From Notamacropus eugenii (Eukaryota; Chordata; Mammalia; Diprotodontia; Macropodidae): 64,000 bases of DNA. Shown piece by piece: positions 11,661-24,880 of the stretch; the first letter of the stretch is position 1, and each line of letters opens with the position of its first letter. The translations under genes were made by a program, and so were the position numbers. The notes beneath the pieces are model-generated. The model worked only from the letters and a program-made list of their open reading frames with translations. It was not told the DNA's origin and did not search any database. The DNA lies in contig NC_092874.1 in the NCBI RefSeq assembly GCF_028372415.1, forward strand, positions 57,139,865 through 57,203,864, written 5' to 3'.

Positions 11661-14590
11661 GAGAAAAGCTAGAGACTCATCATAATTGCTAGTCAGTAAC
11701 TGTACCATCCAGCCAGTGTCTTCAGTATGAGCTAGGATGGAATGGAGTGGGAGAGAAAACTTCAGGAAAGTACTGAGCATTATGGAAAGGACATTTCTGG
11801 TGCATCCACCTAGTCTATTTCTATTTTGTGTGTTCTCCATACTTAAAAGAGAGAAGAGAAGATGTAGGTGCATTTAGTGGGAAGGCAGCTGGGTAAGATG
11901 GCTTTCAAAGAAGCAGTACATTCAAAAAAAAAGCATAATGTAGACAGGGGGAAAAACACACTGGCTGGCAGCAAAGCAGGCAGCTGTAGTTCCTGCAGGT
12001 GAATATTCACAGCAAGGCAGTTCCAGGATGGAATTTGACGAGGTCAGCCTTTCACAGCCAGTCTCAGATCTGCCGGACAGTATGTACGATCTGGTCCACA
12101 CCAAGTGTGAATCTCAGCTTTGCATAATAGAAGATAAATCACAGAGAGTACATACTTTATGCAACAAAATGCACATAGAAACTAAAAAACAAGGGGGAGT
12201 GGGGATCGAAAACAAGGAATCCAGCAAGGAAGCAGAAAATAATTTTGTTTCCCCCCCATCATTCTCTTTAGGCATAATGGAGAAGAATTTGAGCCCACAG
12301 GCTGTTACCGTTGCATGGCAACGAATCAAGGTGGTGGCTTGGCTCTACTGGCCCCTTTTAGGATAGCAAGGGTTGAACAGCAAAGTAAAAATCCAGCCTC
12401 AACAGTCTTTAGTAGAAATCATTCCTTTTTCCTCTTTATCTTAAAAAAAACTTTTAAAAAAATTATGCTAATTACAAATGCTAAAATAAAATATTCTAAT
12501 ATATCCAAAAGCACACAAGAGTTTAGGATTATTTTTCTTAAGGCACATAAGTATCATTTTAGTGGAATTCATCTGCAGCATGATTTACTTCAAAGATGTT
12601 ATCTCACTATCCAGAGGGGATATTTCATCCCCCAAGCACAAAAGAGTTAACAAATGACTAGCTTCCTAGGAGACCTTTGGACCACATTGCTGTCATGTGA
12701 CTATTTGTGACCAGCTTAAGGTCATTTACCTAGAGATATCAGACAGACGAGATAAATCTGCTACTGTGGATAACAGTGCCTCTATTACCATCTGTTCCCT
12801 TAATAAATGGTTGAAGAAATGTGAGCTTGTTGAAAGCACTCCTTAAGCATTAGAAATTAACCTTAGAAAACAACATTACTCTTTGACCATGGGAAGTGCC
12901 CAAATGTAACATTTACAAAGTCAAGTTAATACTTAAGGGATTCATGTAAACTCGTGTAATTCGTGATGAATCTTAAGTCTTTATAATTGTTCAAAAATAG
13001 TTATTTTACTGACGAAACCTCACTTACCATGCATCCCAGTGACTCTGAACTTTACCTATCCACTCATTCCCCAATTACTACAGACTATGTGTATTTGAAG
13101 GTAATGCCATGATGACATCATATACCTAAGTCCTAACATGGGGCAACACTTCAGGTCGACATGTTATTTAAGGCAGCTACGTGCCTGATCTTTTCCAGTA
13201 CAACTGTACTCTCTCATTAGTGAATAGAAAAAAATAATAATAACTGGAAAGGGTTAGGGTGCTGTCCATATGTTCAGGTGGACAATGTGGTACACTGCAT
13301 TTAGAGTCAAAGGACCTGGGTTCAAATTACAGTCCTGTCACTTCTCTGACACTCTCAATCAGTAAATTGAAGGGAATTTTCCATTCACCGTGGAGGGCAA
13401 TAAATAGTTGCTATGCCTCTACCTCTATCTATTGCTGCTTGGTTATCTATCATAACAACCCCAAAGGATTTTGCAACAGAGTGCCCAGACTTTGGAAAGG
13501 TAGATGAACTGTACAGGAAAATAGAACATCACTTCTTTTCACAAATCCCTGCTTGGGGATGGCAGGGTTTGAAAGGCAGTTAAAGAAAGCTGAGGTAGAC
13601 AGAAAAGGAAACAGGCAAGCTGAGATGGAGGTTGGCTGAGAATGCCAATCTCAGTCTCATTTGCTTATAGTCATTCAAACCACATTCACACAGCTCTTAG
13701 GACAAAAGCGGTGCTTTAACAAAAATCTCTCACTTTCTTAATTAGAAGAGAGATGATGAATTATCATCCACTCTTCTTCAAAAGTTCCGCTCCTGAAGGG
13801 TTTTCTTTTGCAAAGCCAGATTGACTGAGTGGTCCTGTATTGGTTTCCCATAAGGACTAATATTCTAAAAAACTTGCTTGAAACAGGAATCTTTCAGCTC
13901 CCGTCAACTGGCTTTTTTCATGCTCATGAATCAACCTAATATCATTCGTGAAGAAATCTCAGGCAAACATTCAGCCCCCATCCCCTCCCTCACAAAGACC
14001 TCTCCAGAGAAGAAAATAGTACAGTTACATTTTTGTAGTACCAAAGGGTATTTTTAAAGTATTAACGTGTATGTTTTAAAATAACTGAAATTATTTTAAT
14101 TTAAATTAAATTGTAAGTATTAAAGTTTTTATTTTAAAATCATTTAAGTTAAATTAGAAATTTTCAATATCAAGGTATGTTTCTAAAAGTATTTAAATGC
14201 AGCACTGTAAATTTTATTACTATGATTTGAAGTATTTAGAATCCTATGTTAATTAGTGTAATGGCTCCTCATTATTAGCATTATCACTTTTTCTTGGCCT
14301 ATAATATACAGAACAGAGGCTACCCCAAGTTCTTTTGTACTATCAGGAGTTAAAAGAAATCAACCTAGGCCTGAAAAAACCAGATAGGCAAATAACAATT
14401 CACAAAAGAGAAAATACTGAGAGCACTTGACTTTTTCCTCTTTCTATTACTGGCTGTCACTACTTGTATTATTGATACGACCTTAGATAGTACAGGAAAC
14501 ACTTATTCTTTATAAACATGTCTACATAGATGTTCATAGACCCTTACACAAGTGTGCAAATACACTTGTTTCTGTACAGTCTGTGCCTAG
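11660..14590. other. Intergenic, largely repeat-free
   Basis: Unique-looking AT-rich DNA. A 112-codon ATG frame at 12028-12366 has no domain I know. Holds an RFX X-box-like site near 12309 and a SINE head fragment at 13275-13345. No gene supported. Confidence 0.5.
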
Positions 14591-14710
14591 TAATATATAA
14601 TAAGCATATATATAAATATATGTGTATAGATATATTGTATCTATATATGTGTGTGTGTATATGTGTTTACACGTATACACACACACATACACTATTTTGA
14701 CCTGGAATTC

Positions 14711-14752
<42 letters not shown>

Positions 14753-14859
14753 GTACCTACATATATGTTTATAGACATATGTATTTCATGTATTTATAGA
14801 CATATGTATGTGTGTATATTTCTAACATTAATATGCAATTAGGCACAGACTGTATAGAA

Positions 14860-14905
<46 letters not shown>
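14590..14905. repeat. (TA)n and (TG)n microsatellite cluster
   Basis: TA run at about 14714-14751 and TG run at about 14861-14903, with degenerate TATG/CACA between. Confidence 0.95.
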
Positions 14906-14934
14906 CAAATTCCAGATGAAAATGGTGTTCTCAT

Positions 14935-15185
14935 AGAGACAGCTAGGTGGTGTAGTGGACAGAACACTGGACCTGGAGTCAGGAAAACCTGAGTTCAAAT
15001 CCTGTCTCAGACACTTGTTAGCTGTGTGACCTGGGTTAAGTCACTTAATCCTGTTTGCCTCAGTTTCTTCATCTGTAAAACGAGCTGAAGAAAAAAGTGA
15101 CAAACCACTCCATTCTCTTTGCCAAGAAAACTACAAAAGGAATCATGAAGAGTCAGATGTGTCTGAAAAACAAGTCAACAACACC
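14935..15185 (+). mobile_element. MAR1-like SINE, nearly full length
   Basis: CAGCTAGGTGGTGTAGTGGA, CCTGAGTTCAAATCCTGTCT, TCACTTAATCCTGTTTGCCT and a tail GCCAAGAAAACTACAAAAGG ending in AACAAC. Confidence 0.93.
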
Positions 15186-15189
15186 AACA

Positions 15190-16465
15190 CCAACATAGGC
15201 ACTAACCGTTCTAAGCAACAAAGCACTATGACTCTTAGAGCTCTCACAGATTTCTGTTCTCACTTCAAGGCCCTCCTTTATAAAAATGGCCACTGTCCCT
15301 CAGCATGTTAGTGTAATATCCACAAACCATGAGAGGCACTGGTATCTTTTTGGTAGATCTTGGGAAAGTGATGATAAATGGTGATGTCAAGGATTTATCA
15401 ACTATTCACCAACATCACCATCTTTATCCAGATACTTGAGCAAAGCTGACACTTTGCCCAGGAGAAAGTGGAGGATCATGCATCCCAGCTAGTATGTTAC
15501 AGCCACCTAAACCTTTCACTAGTAATTTTCTTTTTCAAAAGCAATTTTTCATGCCTGTGACACCACTCCCATGAAATGTGACACCTTAACAAATAGGGTT
15601 GCCAGGTCCATGAGATTTATCTTCACTCTCCTAGATATCATACTTCCTTGAACTGTGCATAGCCCTACAGGAAAACCAGAGCCTCTTTTGTGCTATGTGG
15701 CAGTGGGAAAGTTCACATGGTTTAAAAAGAAAAAACTCTTCCTATCATGTATAAACTGTGAAATGTATTTTAAAATAAAAATTTAATTACACTTGGCAAT
15801 TCTGAGCCTACTTCTGGCAACAATCTTATTTAAACAAGGGTTTTTCTCCCTTACCGTCCATCTGTTCCTGGTGCTTGAGGCTGCATTTAAGTCATAATAT
15901 TGAAGGGGTGACATCAGCCCTCGCCATGGTAACAGACTATGATGTCATTAAACAGGAGATAATGACTTAACTATGCAGACTTAAGTAAAAAGAGAACTAG
16001 ACGGTGTTGGAAACAAAGACTCCCTTTCAAATACAAATCAGAGAAGAATACAAGTATAAGGCAACCACAATTACTCTTAGTTCCATGTTTTCCCTAATGT
16101 TGAAATTTATTTCTAGGGTGACATCTTGTTGTACGGATCCATAAAATTAATGATTAGCAGTCAACCAAATGTGATGAACAGAAAAATATTCTAATGGTTT
16201 AGAGGCATATATACTGACACACTCATACGCGTGCATTCCTTTAACTGCTGACTTTGTACTATACATGCATGAAATTAAAGTCCCTTATTTGAATGAACAA
16301 ATTATCATATAATTTTTAGCTAATACTTTCAGGGACCTGACCCTATGTCAGATATGTTTTACTATATGTATGTAGTAATATAGATATGTCTTCAACATTA
16401 AAAAAGTTAAAGGCAAAATGGAAATTGACCAATTGAAAATAAACTTCTGGTTCTCTAATTGAGGT
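15190..16465. other. Intergenic, no gene recognised
   Basis: Mostly unique AT-rich DNA. A small cluster of CRE-like and X-box-like motifs lies at 15907-15950. Confidence 0.5.
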
Positions 16466-16469
16466 GTAT

Positions 16470-16625
16470 AATTTTGTAGTGGTCTTGGAACCATATAAGA
16501 TATAACATCAGAAGACCTAAGTATGAAATTTAGCTCTAATGCATGTTATCCACATGACTGCATAAGTCAGTTAACTTCTCTGAGCCTCGGTTTCCTGACC
16601 TGTAAAGTAGGGATTCATTCTAATC
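16470..16625 (+). mobile_element. MIR-like SINE
   Basis: CATCAGAAGACCTAAGTATG, TGACTGCATAAGTCAGTTAA, GAGCCTCGGTTTCCTGACCT. Strongly diverged. Confidence 0.6.
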
Positions 16626-16770
16626 CAATGGATAAACATTAAGTGTCTATGGGCAAGGTTCTGTACAAGAGATACAAAGACAAAAATTAGTTTTTCCTCA
16701 GGGATGTATCATATATTATGTTATATTAAAAATAATGACATCTCCTATCTTACATGATTTTGAAGAAAAA

Positions 16771-16975
16771 CAGGTTCTTAACCTGGGCTTCATGAATTTG
16801 GCTTTTTTCCAATATTTCGATAACTGTATTTAAATATAATTGGTTTTCTTTGAAAGCCTGAGTATTTTTATTTTATGCACTTAAAAATATTATTCTGAGT
16901 AGGTGGTCCATGAACTTCAAAAGACTGTTAAAAGGGTTCATGCCTCAAAAAAAAAAAAAAGGTTATGAACCTCTG
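16771..16975. mobile_element. hAT-like non-autonomous DNA transposon
   Basis: Terminal inverted repeats: CAGGTTCTTAACCTGGG at the left and GGTTATGAACCTCTG at the right. Interior GGTGGTCCATGAACTTCAAA matches the copy at 4867-5064. About 205 bp, no coding capacity. Confidence 0.75.
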
Positions 16976-17280
16976 TTTTATATAACAAAGCACTGCATAA
17001 ACCTTGCTTATTATTTATTTAATGGACAAAATGGAATTTGACTATAAATTTAATTTTGCTTGAACTTTTACATTGCTTTTTAAACACTGAACTCAAAGTC
17101 ATAAAATTTTTAAGTTGGGAGAGACGTTGGAGATTATCTAGCCTAACCCCCTCTCATTTTGTAGAAGAGAAAAATGAAGTTGAGAATAGATATGTGACTC
17201 AGATTGAAACTGCTGCTTTGTCTCATTTTAAGGAATACTTAACAAAATTTTAATTTCATTTAATTAAAATTTCATTTTAG

Positions 17281-17545
17281 TAGGCAGCTAGGAGGTACTG
17301 TGGATAGAGCAGTACATAAAGACCTGGACCTAGAGTCAGTAAGACTGATCTTCCTGAGTTCAAATCTGGTCTCAGACACTTACTAGCTGTATGACCCTGG
17401 GCAAGTCACTTAACCCTGTTTGCCTCACTTTCCTTATCTCTAAAATGAGCTGGAGAAGGAAATGGCAAAACAGTATCTTTGCCAAGAAAATCCCAAATGA
17501 GGTCATAAAAAGCCAGACATGACCCAACAACGAGAGGCAAAAGGC
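17281..17545 (+). mobile_element. MAR1-like SINE, full length
   Basis: GGCAGCTAGGAGGTACTGTG, GAGTTCAAATCTGGTCTCAG, GGGCAAGTCACTTAACCCTG, and RTE-like tail GCCAAGAAAATCCCAAATGA to CCAACAAC. Confidence 0.95.
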
Positions 17546-17859
17546 ATTTTAATAATGCATTTAGTAATTCCTTCAAAGGTTCTTAGAACCATTTAATCAA
17601 GAGGGTATTTTTAAGTGGCATCTTGGAGAGAAGCTAGCCCTGAACAACTCACAGAGATGTGAATTCAAATCTGAACTCTGACACATTCACTGTGTGACCC
17701 AGGAAAGTAATGACTGTGAGGCAGAGATTATCTAATCTGTCTGATTCATCTTGAAGTGTCACATAAACATCACATAATTCATTACAGACCTGTGTCCTTT
17801 CTTATTATGGGGAAATTTAGAAATTATGTTGAAAACAATAGTAATAATCATTAACATGG

Positions 17860-18055
17860 TACTTTAAGGGTTTTCTTTCTCACAATAACTCCCTGAGGAA
17901 GATACTATTATCATTCCCATTTTAGAGATGAGAAAACTGAGTCTGAGAGAAGTTAAGTTACACGACCAGGGTCATACAACTAGTATCCGAGGCGAATTTG
18001 AACTTGGATCTCTCTGACTTCAAGTTCAAGACTTTATCTAATATGCCAGCTAGGA
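17860..18055 (-). mobile_element. tRNA-derived SINE, second subtype
   Basis: TTTAGAGATGAGAAAACTGA, CCAGGGTCATACAACTAGTA, AATTTGAACTTGGATCTCTC. Confidence 0.75.
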
Positions 18056-18059
18056 GTGA

Positions 18060-20460
18060 TTTGAATTCAATGGTAACTATTTTAGCTTGTATTGAATCAA
18101 CACATTAAGATTTCATGGAGTTTTCAAAAATCTCTTTTAAGTCAAGTGCCCAAGTTTGGGGGATAGCATCAATAGATAATAATGCCTTTTGGATTTTGCT
18201 TTGGTCACAATGTCTTTTAATCTTAATCTCAGCCATGATGTTGACATCAGCTCCATCTGCCTAGATACTTATGTGCAGTCCAGTTTCCTGCTTTGTCTCA
18301 ATTTTCCTTTCTATTGCTCCTTGCTTCACATCCAAAATTCCATTTCCCTTGAAAGAGAACTCTGCATTAGATGAGCTCAAGCTTATAAAAGAGTTCAGAA
18401 GTCAGGGCCAGCTGTCCAGTGTTATAGTAAAAGCCTCAAGAGACCAGGTAAGTGATCACTGTGTACCCTCCCTATGAAGATAAACTAATAGCTCAAGATG
18501 CCATTTCCTTCAGCTGATGGCAATGAGCTTTGTCAGAAAATTACCCCAGTGACTTACAAACAGAGAATGTATTGATTAGCTGTGGAACAAAAATATAAAT
18601 CATACAATTGGAAAAAATAATGTTAAAATGTTAACTAGGTTACAACGATAAATATTTGATTCACAGATCCTATCTTCGATCCTAAAAAAAAAAAAATTTA
18701 ATGTCATAGAGATCATCCTATCCACCTTCAAGAAGAGATCTTTTTTCAGAGAAAAATGCAGCAACTCTTGTTACAATTCTTAGCTATATTATGAACAGTG
18801 TAGAGCAAAAAGTGAAAAATACTCTGACTGAAAGAACAGGGAAAATTGAAGTAAAGCTAATGTTAATGATGAAATGATTCCAATCAATTTAGAAATGCCT
18901 TAAAAGTATAAATTACTTTGTCTAGTTAGGCCATCTGTTACATATCTCATTTGATTACTCTCCGGCAGTAGTAGATGATTTTTACTGCTTCCATACTACT
19001 TCCACTACTGCTACCATAACAACTTCTTGGAGTTAATCTTGGCTATGTATTTTAAAAAGGATTTCAGCATAAATACTATTTCAGCCACACCTTGGCTGTA
19101 CTGGGAAGTCATCCAGTTAAATGTTGACTCGCTCTGGTCCTTCTCACTTGAGAAGATCTGACAGTATTATGGTGCAAGGTGCTAATTCCATGCCACAAGT
19201 AGGTTCACATGGCTTGCGGTGATGTGACTTCTTTCTCCATGGAATAAATTGCTGTGGGAAACACCAGAACAGACATAAAGCTAGAACTGTAAATAGGCAC
19301 TCTCCCCAAACTGCATCTATCAGCAGGCACACAGTTCTTTCTTTCCTAGGCTTCTCTTTAATGAATAACACTGACTGTTATAGAGAGTATCTTCCTTTGG
19401 ACTTCTGAGCCATATTTTTCTACCGCTTCTGATAAGAAGAATTATATGAATTAGTCATTCAATTGCCTGCATACTAATGCTGTTATCCTAAGTTGGTCTC
19501 ATAAAAATACATCTGTCAGGAAGACAAATAATGAAATATACTAGATGACATGTAAACTACTCTTGTGAACAATCATATGTAGTTAACTTGTAACATCTGG
19601 CCAGGAAATGTGTTTTTTGGACATCAAATTGACTACCCCTTTCATGATCCATAACATATCTCTATGACTGCATGTCTGAATAAGGATCATTGCCTCTTTC
19701 TCAAATTAATCACTTCCTTTCCTCAAAAATCCTGGCTTCAGTATGTATGTGGCCATGCATACCTAAGCAGCAATCCCACTGAGACCATACACACCCCTTT
19801 CTTCAATAAACATTCCCATGGGATTGCCTCTCTTACCTCCTCCGTAGACTCCTATGTATTTCTCTCGGAAGCCAAACCCCCTTGAGAAATGTAATGTTTA
19901 TTTTCTTCCTAGAAAGAAATTTCCTCCCTGAACAAGTTCTTGGGATAATATCTGTAGATGTATAGATACGCACTTAGATCTTGAAATTAATAACGAAGGG
20001 TTTTTAGCCATCTATTTTTGGGAGGTACTCTCAATATGTTTGGTGCAAGAAAAGAAAATGCCTTAGTTTTGATAACTTAGTATTATGGAAAAATCTGCCA
20101 GGAAGGAGAATATAGTCAGGAATCACTTCTTTTGCATTTCCTTAACCACTCTTCCATTTTCCCATCAATTATACCTGTGCTCATCAGGACAGCTTATTTC
20201 CATGTCTTTGTGATCACATCTGTGTAGATAATCCCCCACTGCAGATTACAACACATCCACAATGGCTTCATCCAGTTGGACTCTTGTTTACATTATCTCC
20301 TAAGTGGGAGGTATCCACCCAGTCTACTGGACAGCCTTGTTCTACATCTCTTGAGGATGATTAACTTGGTGGAGCCATCAAGATTCACCATCATTTAGAT
20401 AGCTCATGCTTACTTGTGTTTTAAATCACCTTCTTTTCTGTTCCTATGCTTCCTTGATAA
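18060..20460. other. Intergenic, no gene recognised
   Basis: Unique AT-rich DNA with an A-run near 18684. Short open frames (for example 18189-18374) have no recognisable domains. Confidence 0.5.
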
Positions 20461-20462
20461 TA

Positions 20463-20562
20463 TGAGGTGTCCTAAAAGTTTCATGGCAGTTTTAAGCCAC
20501 TAAGGCTTAATAAATAAAAAGCTATTCCAGCTTAAAACTGCACTGAGACTTTTGTGATACTC
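20463..20562. mobile_element. Mariner-type palindromic MITE
   Basis: Left arm GAGGTGTCCTAAAAGTTTCA then GGCAGTTTTAAGC; right arm GCTTAAAACTGCACTGAGAC then TTTTGTGATACTC. The arms are inverted copies of each other over about 34 bp around a short loop, and TA flanks both ends (TA target sites are the mariner signature). About 100 bp, no coding capacity. Confidence 0.8.
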
Positions 20563-20594
20563 TATATATATTTTATGCTATTTCTCCTAAGGTC

Positions 20595-20800
20595 GTGTGA
20601 TATAGTGAAAAGAATGTTGAATTTGGAATCAAAGGACCTGGATTTGTATCCCAGATCTGCAACTCACTATTTGTATGACCTTGGACAAGCCACTTATTCT
20701 CTCTGTGTCTCAGTTTCCTCATCTGTAAAATGAAAAGGTTGGACTAGGATAGCTTTAAGGTCTCTTCCAGCTGCAAATTTCTGATCCTATATTAATGGTG
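20595..20800 (+). mobile_element. MIR-like SINE
   Basis: GGAATCAAAGGACCTGGATT, TATGACCTTGGACAAGCCAC, TCAGTTTCCTCATCTGTAAA, AAGGTCTCTTCCAGCTGCAA. Confidence 0.85.
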
Positions 20801-21559
20801 TGAAACACAAGAGAGAATGACATTAATTAAAAATGGGTCCAGGACTAATCTACATTTTATGGCCAAGGGAAAGTTTTTTTTCAGGGTTTTTTTTTTCCTA
20901 GGCTCAAAAACTTTTTTAAGCCACAGTATGTGCTATGTCTGATTAGGGAATAGGGAAAGAGGAAGATTCAGTCATTCTTCAGAAATGACTAATCAGGATA
21001 AAAGCAAAGCCAGGCCCTAAAAAGTATCCCAGGAAATCGTCCAATCCTTAGCCCCTTTGTGTCAGAAGGATTATTGAATAATTACAGTCCTATAGTTTTT
21101 AGGATATTCTTTTGAAGATATTTCTGACCTCTTGGAAGCATAATTCCCCACTGTGCTATGTAGAAATCTAATACTACATTAATCCTTGTATCCTGAAGCT
21201 GCCGTGGTAATAAGATATTACCATGGTAAAAGCAGAAGACAGTGGGGATAGAGTTTCCAGTGCTGTTAGTGACAAAGTTTGGATCTCAATCATTTCCTTT
21301 CTTACTCTTAACCTGCCCTGAACGATGTAAAATGGGGCATATTTTTTTCTTCCTATTTTCCAAGGTATTTTTGTAGAGTTTTCATGATTGTTTCTCTTTA
21401 TGTTTCTAAACATTTAAACTTTGAAGTGCTGAATTTTCCCCAACCCACTCTTCTTTATTTCTTAATACCACTATTTTGTCTAATCTAGTTCCATCAGCTC
21501 TTATCTTCTTATGAAAGTGTTTCAAGGAAGTTGCTAAACTACATTGATAGAAGCAATTT

Positions 21560-24500
21560 CTTCAGGCAGGAGTTCCCCATATCATATAAATAATGGGTCA
21601 AGTCTTTTAACCAATATTATTATCATTATTATTTTTCATTATAATTTTTATTTTATTTTGTAAAATATTTAGTTTTGTCTAGACTGAGATTTTGATTTTT
21701 TTTATAACTTCCTCTGTTCTGTGTTATATTTTGAATTCTTCCTCTAACCATAGTTGTAAATCTTATTACCTTGGTTTTTCTCTATTTTTTATATTGCAAC
21801 TTTTTTCTATTTATATCATATATGTTTGAAATTTATTGTGGTATGTGGTGCAAATTGTTGCTCTAAATCTATTTTCCACCAAATTACTTTCCAGCTTTCC
21901 TTGCAATTCTAATAGAAAGTCTCTCTCCAAGCAATTTATATTCTTGAGTTCATCAGAAGATCATTCAAGAGGTTATGGCCATAAACAATAAAGGCCTAAA
22001 TTAGGATGATGGCCATTGTCAAGTGATGAGGAAGACTCCTAGACACCCAGTACTGAACACAGTACTCTGGAGATGGTCTACCTAAGGTAGTTTGCCCCTT
22101 AGTTTTTCACCTTCTAGTCTTAGATGTTATATAGTCCTAGATTCATTGTATTTCTTAGCTGAGAAATCACATTGTTGACTCATATTCTATTTGCAGTTCA
22201 TTAAAACTCCCAGATCTTTTCCAGATGAAATGCTGTCTAGCCACCTTCTCCCTCCACTACTACCTTGTAATATTAAAGTTAATTTTTAACTTAAATATAT
22301 CTTTATTAAATTTCATCTTGCATAAAAATTTGTTCCAAAGTTCTAGCCCATTGAGATCTTTTTTAAAATTCTAACTTTGTTATGCAGCTTTCCATCCTAA
22401 GTTTGATTAATATAAAGTTTCATAAACATATCATCCTTGCTTTATTCATTTGTAATGCCCTTGCTGAGGCTGCTTCTCTAAGTTACCCTAATGCCTATGA
22501 TTTGACATCCTCAAAGAATATAGCTGATAATTATTCCTCTAATGGTTCTAGAGATGACCCTGAAGAGTATGAATTCTAACATAAACCCCCACAGATCTTC
22601 TCCCCCGATTATTAGTCAGTCACACAGACTCACATAACTTGTAGAAAAGAGATTTACTGACAAGATGTAGCAAGAATTATTGGGACAGAACATTTCACCC
22701 CAAGCTGGGAGCACACTTTCCCCTGGCATATATGAGGTCCCTGGGGAATTTGAGTTCAAATCTAAAATACAAGTATAGTGAGTTACATTTGTAGACTATG
22801 TATGTATCAAAAGGGTACATCCTGACTATTGACCCTGGAAATTCTTTTTTCTCCCTTTATACAAGTCTCATAAAGTTCCCCTTAGGTATGGCTCTCTACC
22901 GTACTCCAAGAGGCAGTACCTATCTTGATCCCATAACTGATACTTCTCTCTTCACATTCTGTGCTGTTGTCATTATCCTTAAGTGTCAGTTTTTCCATAT
23001 CTATCTACAGGAACTTTCTTTATCATTAGCCATTAACATCCCAACATCCACTGATGAGTTTTGTCATTCAGTTGCTGCCCTAAAATCTCTCTAGACATTC
23101 TAATATTCCCAAAAGTTGTTGCCTGGGCACATCTATCTAAAGATTGCTTTTTGGTTACCTTTTGCCTCCTGCGGCTACTGCTACCATTTTTATGGTAAAC
23201 TCTGCTACCAACATATGTCAAAATGATGTCTCTCAAATCTTCACCAGAGGAGTCCTTTTCTCATTTTGTAGAGAAGTTTAGAACTTATATGCAACCACTA
23301 CATCTCCCGAATTCACCAGTACCTTGGTACTCCCATCCTAGAATTCACATTCACCTAAAATTGGGAAAAAATAAACTTATACATAGAGAGAAGAAACAGA
23401 GGCATTCTTTGAATTTCAAATCCATCCAATTATATTATCATCTGGGCCACATTTACATATCATTTTTACATTTTTACTCTGCAACTGTTTTGCTAAAAAT
23501 CTAGGTAGTTTATCTATAGCAACTCTCAATCTACCAGTCTCATAATCCTGTCAATAAAAGAAATGCAGTTAGTCTGACATTGAATAAAGCCACGGTGACT
23601 CTTTTGTAGCTACCACTTCTTTTTCTACATGTTTACTAACAAGCTCTTTAATGATACCATCTACAATTTGGCCAAAATTAAATTCAATCTGACCCAGAAT
23701 TTATAGACTATATTTTATTCTTCTTGGAAAAACAAGACAGTTTGCACTTCTATTCCTGCAGTGGCTCTTTAGGTCTTCATGATCAAAGGTCACTGAGATT
23801 AACTCCTCAATCACACCTCTTAGTCCAGAGGAGCTCACTGATATAAAGCTGAAGGGGCCTTAAAAGTCATTGATTCCAGTCCCTCATTTTGAGGCAACTG
23901 AGGTTATTTGATTTTTCCAAGGATAAACAGGTAATAAGTGACAGATGTGGCATCCAAATTGTTTAATGGAGTACCATGACTCCAAATTTAGCATTACAAG
24001 TTAAACCTACTTTCCACTTCATCATTCTGCTTCCTAGGAATGTAATTTATCTAACCTGAATTCTTCAAACTCAGCAGAATTCTCTTGTACTATCTCCTGA
24101 TTTATTTTGGCAATGAACTTCCTGTCAGCCATTTTGTCTTGTCCTTTCAAATTCCAAGAACATTCCCCTTGGCAGAAAGAACAGAAACAAGTAAAAACTG
24201 AGAGCTCTGCTTTTCCTCTATTGCCAGTTGTCATTGTCCCATTCACCTTCAAGACATAATTTTAACCTTCATTTTTTTTCTCAATCTAGCTTTTTAAAAG
24301 TTTTCTTTAATTTGCCTTACCAGCTTTAGCTCATTCTAAGCGGTACCATCTGCCATTATTCTCACAGGACCAACTCATGCTTTTATATTCGTCCTCCATT
24401 ACCTCTCATTGCTTCCACTTTCTGTACATGTCTTTTTCAAATCTAACTTTGTTGATGAGTTCTTTGTGTGCCCATGTCAGTTTCTTTAAGCCAACTTCCA

Positions 24501-24880
24501 TTTTTCCTTCTCAGTGGAATTATTTCTCTTTTTTTCTTCAGAATTTCATTTTCGATAGCTTCCCATCCCTCCTAGGCTTACTCCCACTCTATTGGGGATT
24601 TTAGTTCATACAAAACTACCTATCCTTTGCTGAACTCATTAAAATAAAAAATTCTAGGCTTTGTGGAGACTTTGCCTGGCTTTCCTCTCCTGTATCACAA
24701 ATACCAGGATGGAGAGATCTCTCACCTCCAAGGTCCCCATCATTGTGCCCTAAAAACAAATTCCCCCTTGTTGTTGAAATCAGATTCAGAGAGAATTTCC
24801 TCCTGTTGATTTCTCTCCTTTTTATAGCATGAAATTATCACCAAGGTAAGCTAATACATTATTAGATGCTCTGTTTTTCA
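21560..24880 (-). mobile_element. CR1/L3-type LINE remnant, antisense, interrupted
   Basis: Plus strand carries the reverse of the CR1/L3 reverse-transcriptase region: CTAGCCCATTGAGATCTTTT (22345), AAATCTAGGTAGTTTATCTA (23498), CAATCTACCAGTCTCATAAT (23529), AATAAAGCCACGGTGACTCT (23584), and a GGCAGAAAGAACAGAAACAA patch (24171). Old, with gaps and an unrelated block at about 22.58-23.11 kb. The several 60-100-codon frames in the interval are debris. Confidence 0.6.
22580..23110. other. Unassigned insert within the CR1/L3 remnant
   Basis: Sequence between recognisable CR1 pieces that does not fit the LINE. Possibly another mobile element; family not determined. Confidence 0.3.

Noticed and set aside
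11263-11873. Long charged and serine-rich frames
   Set aside because: Translations of the GA microsatellite.
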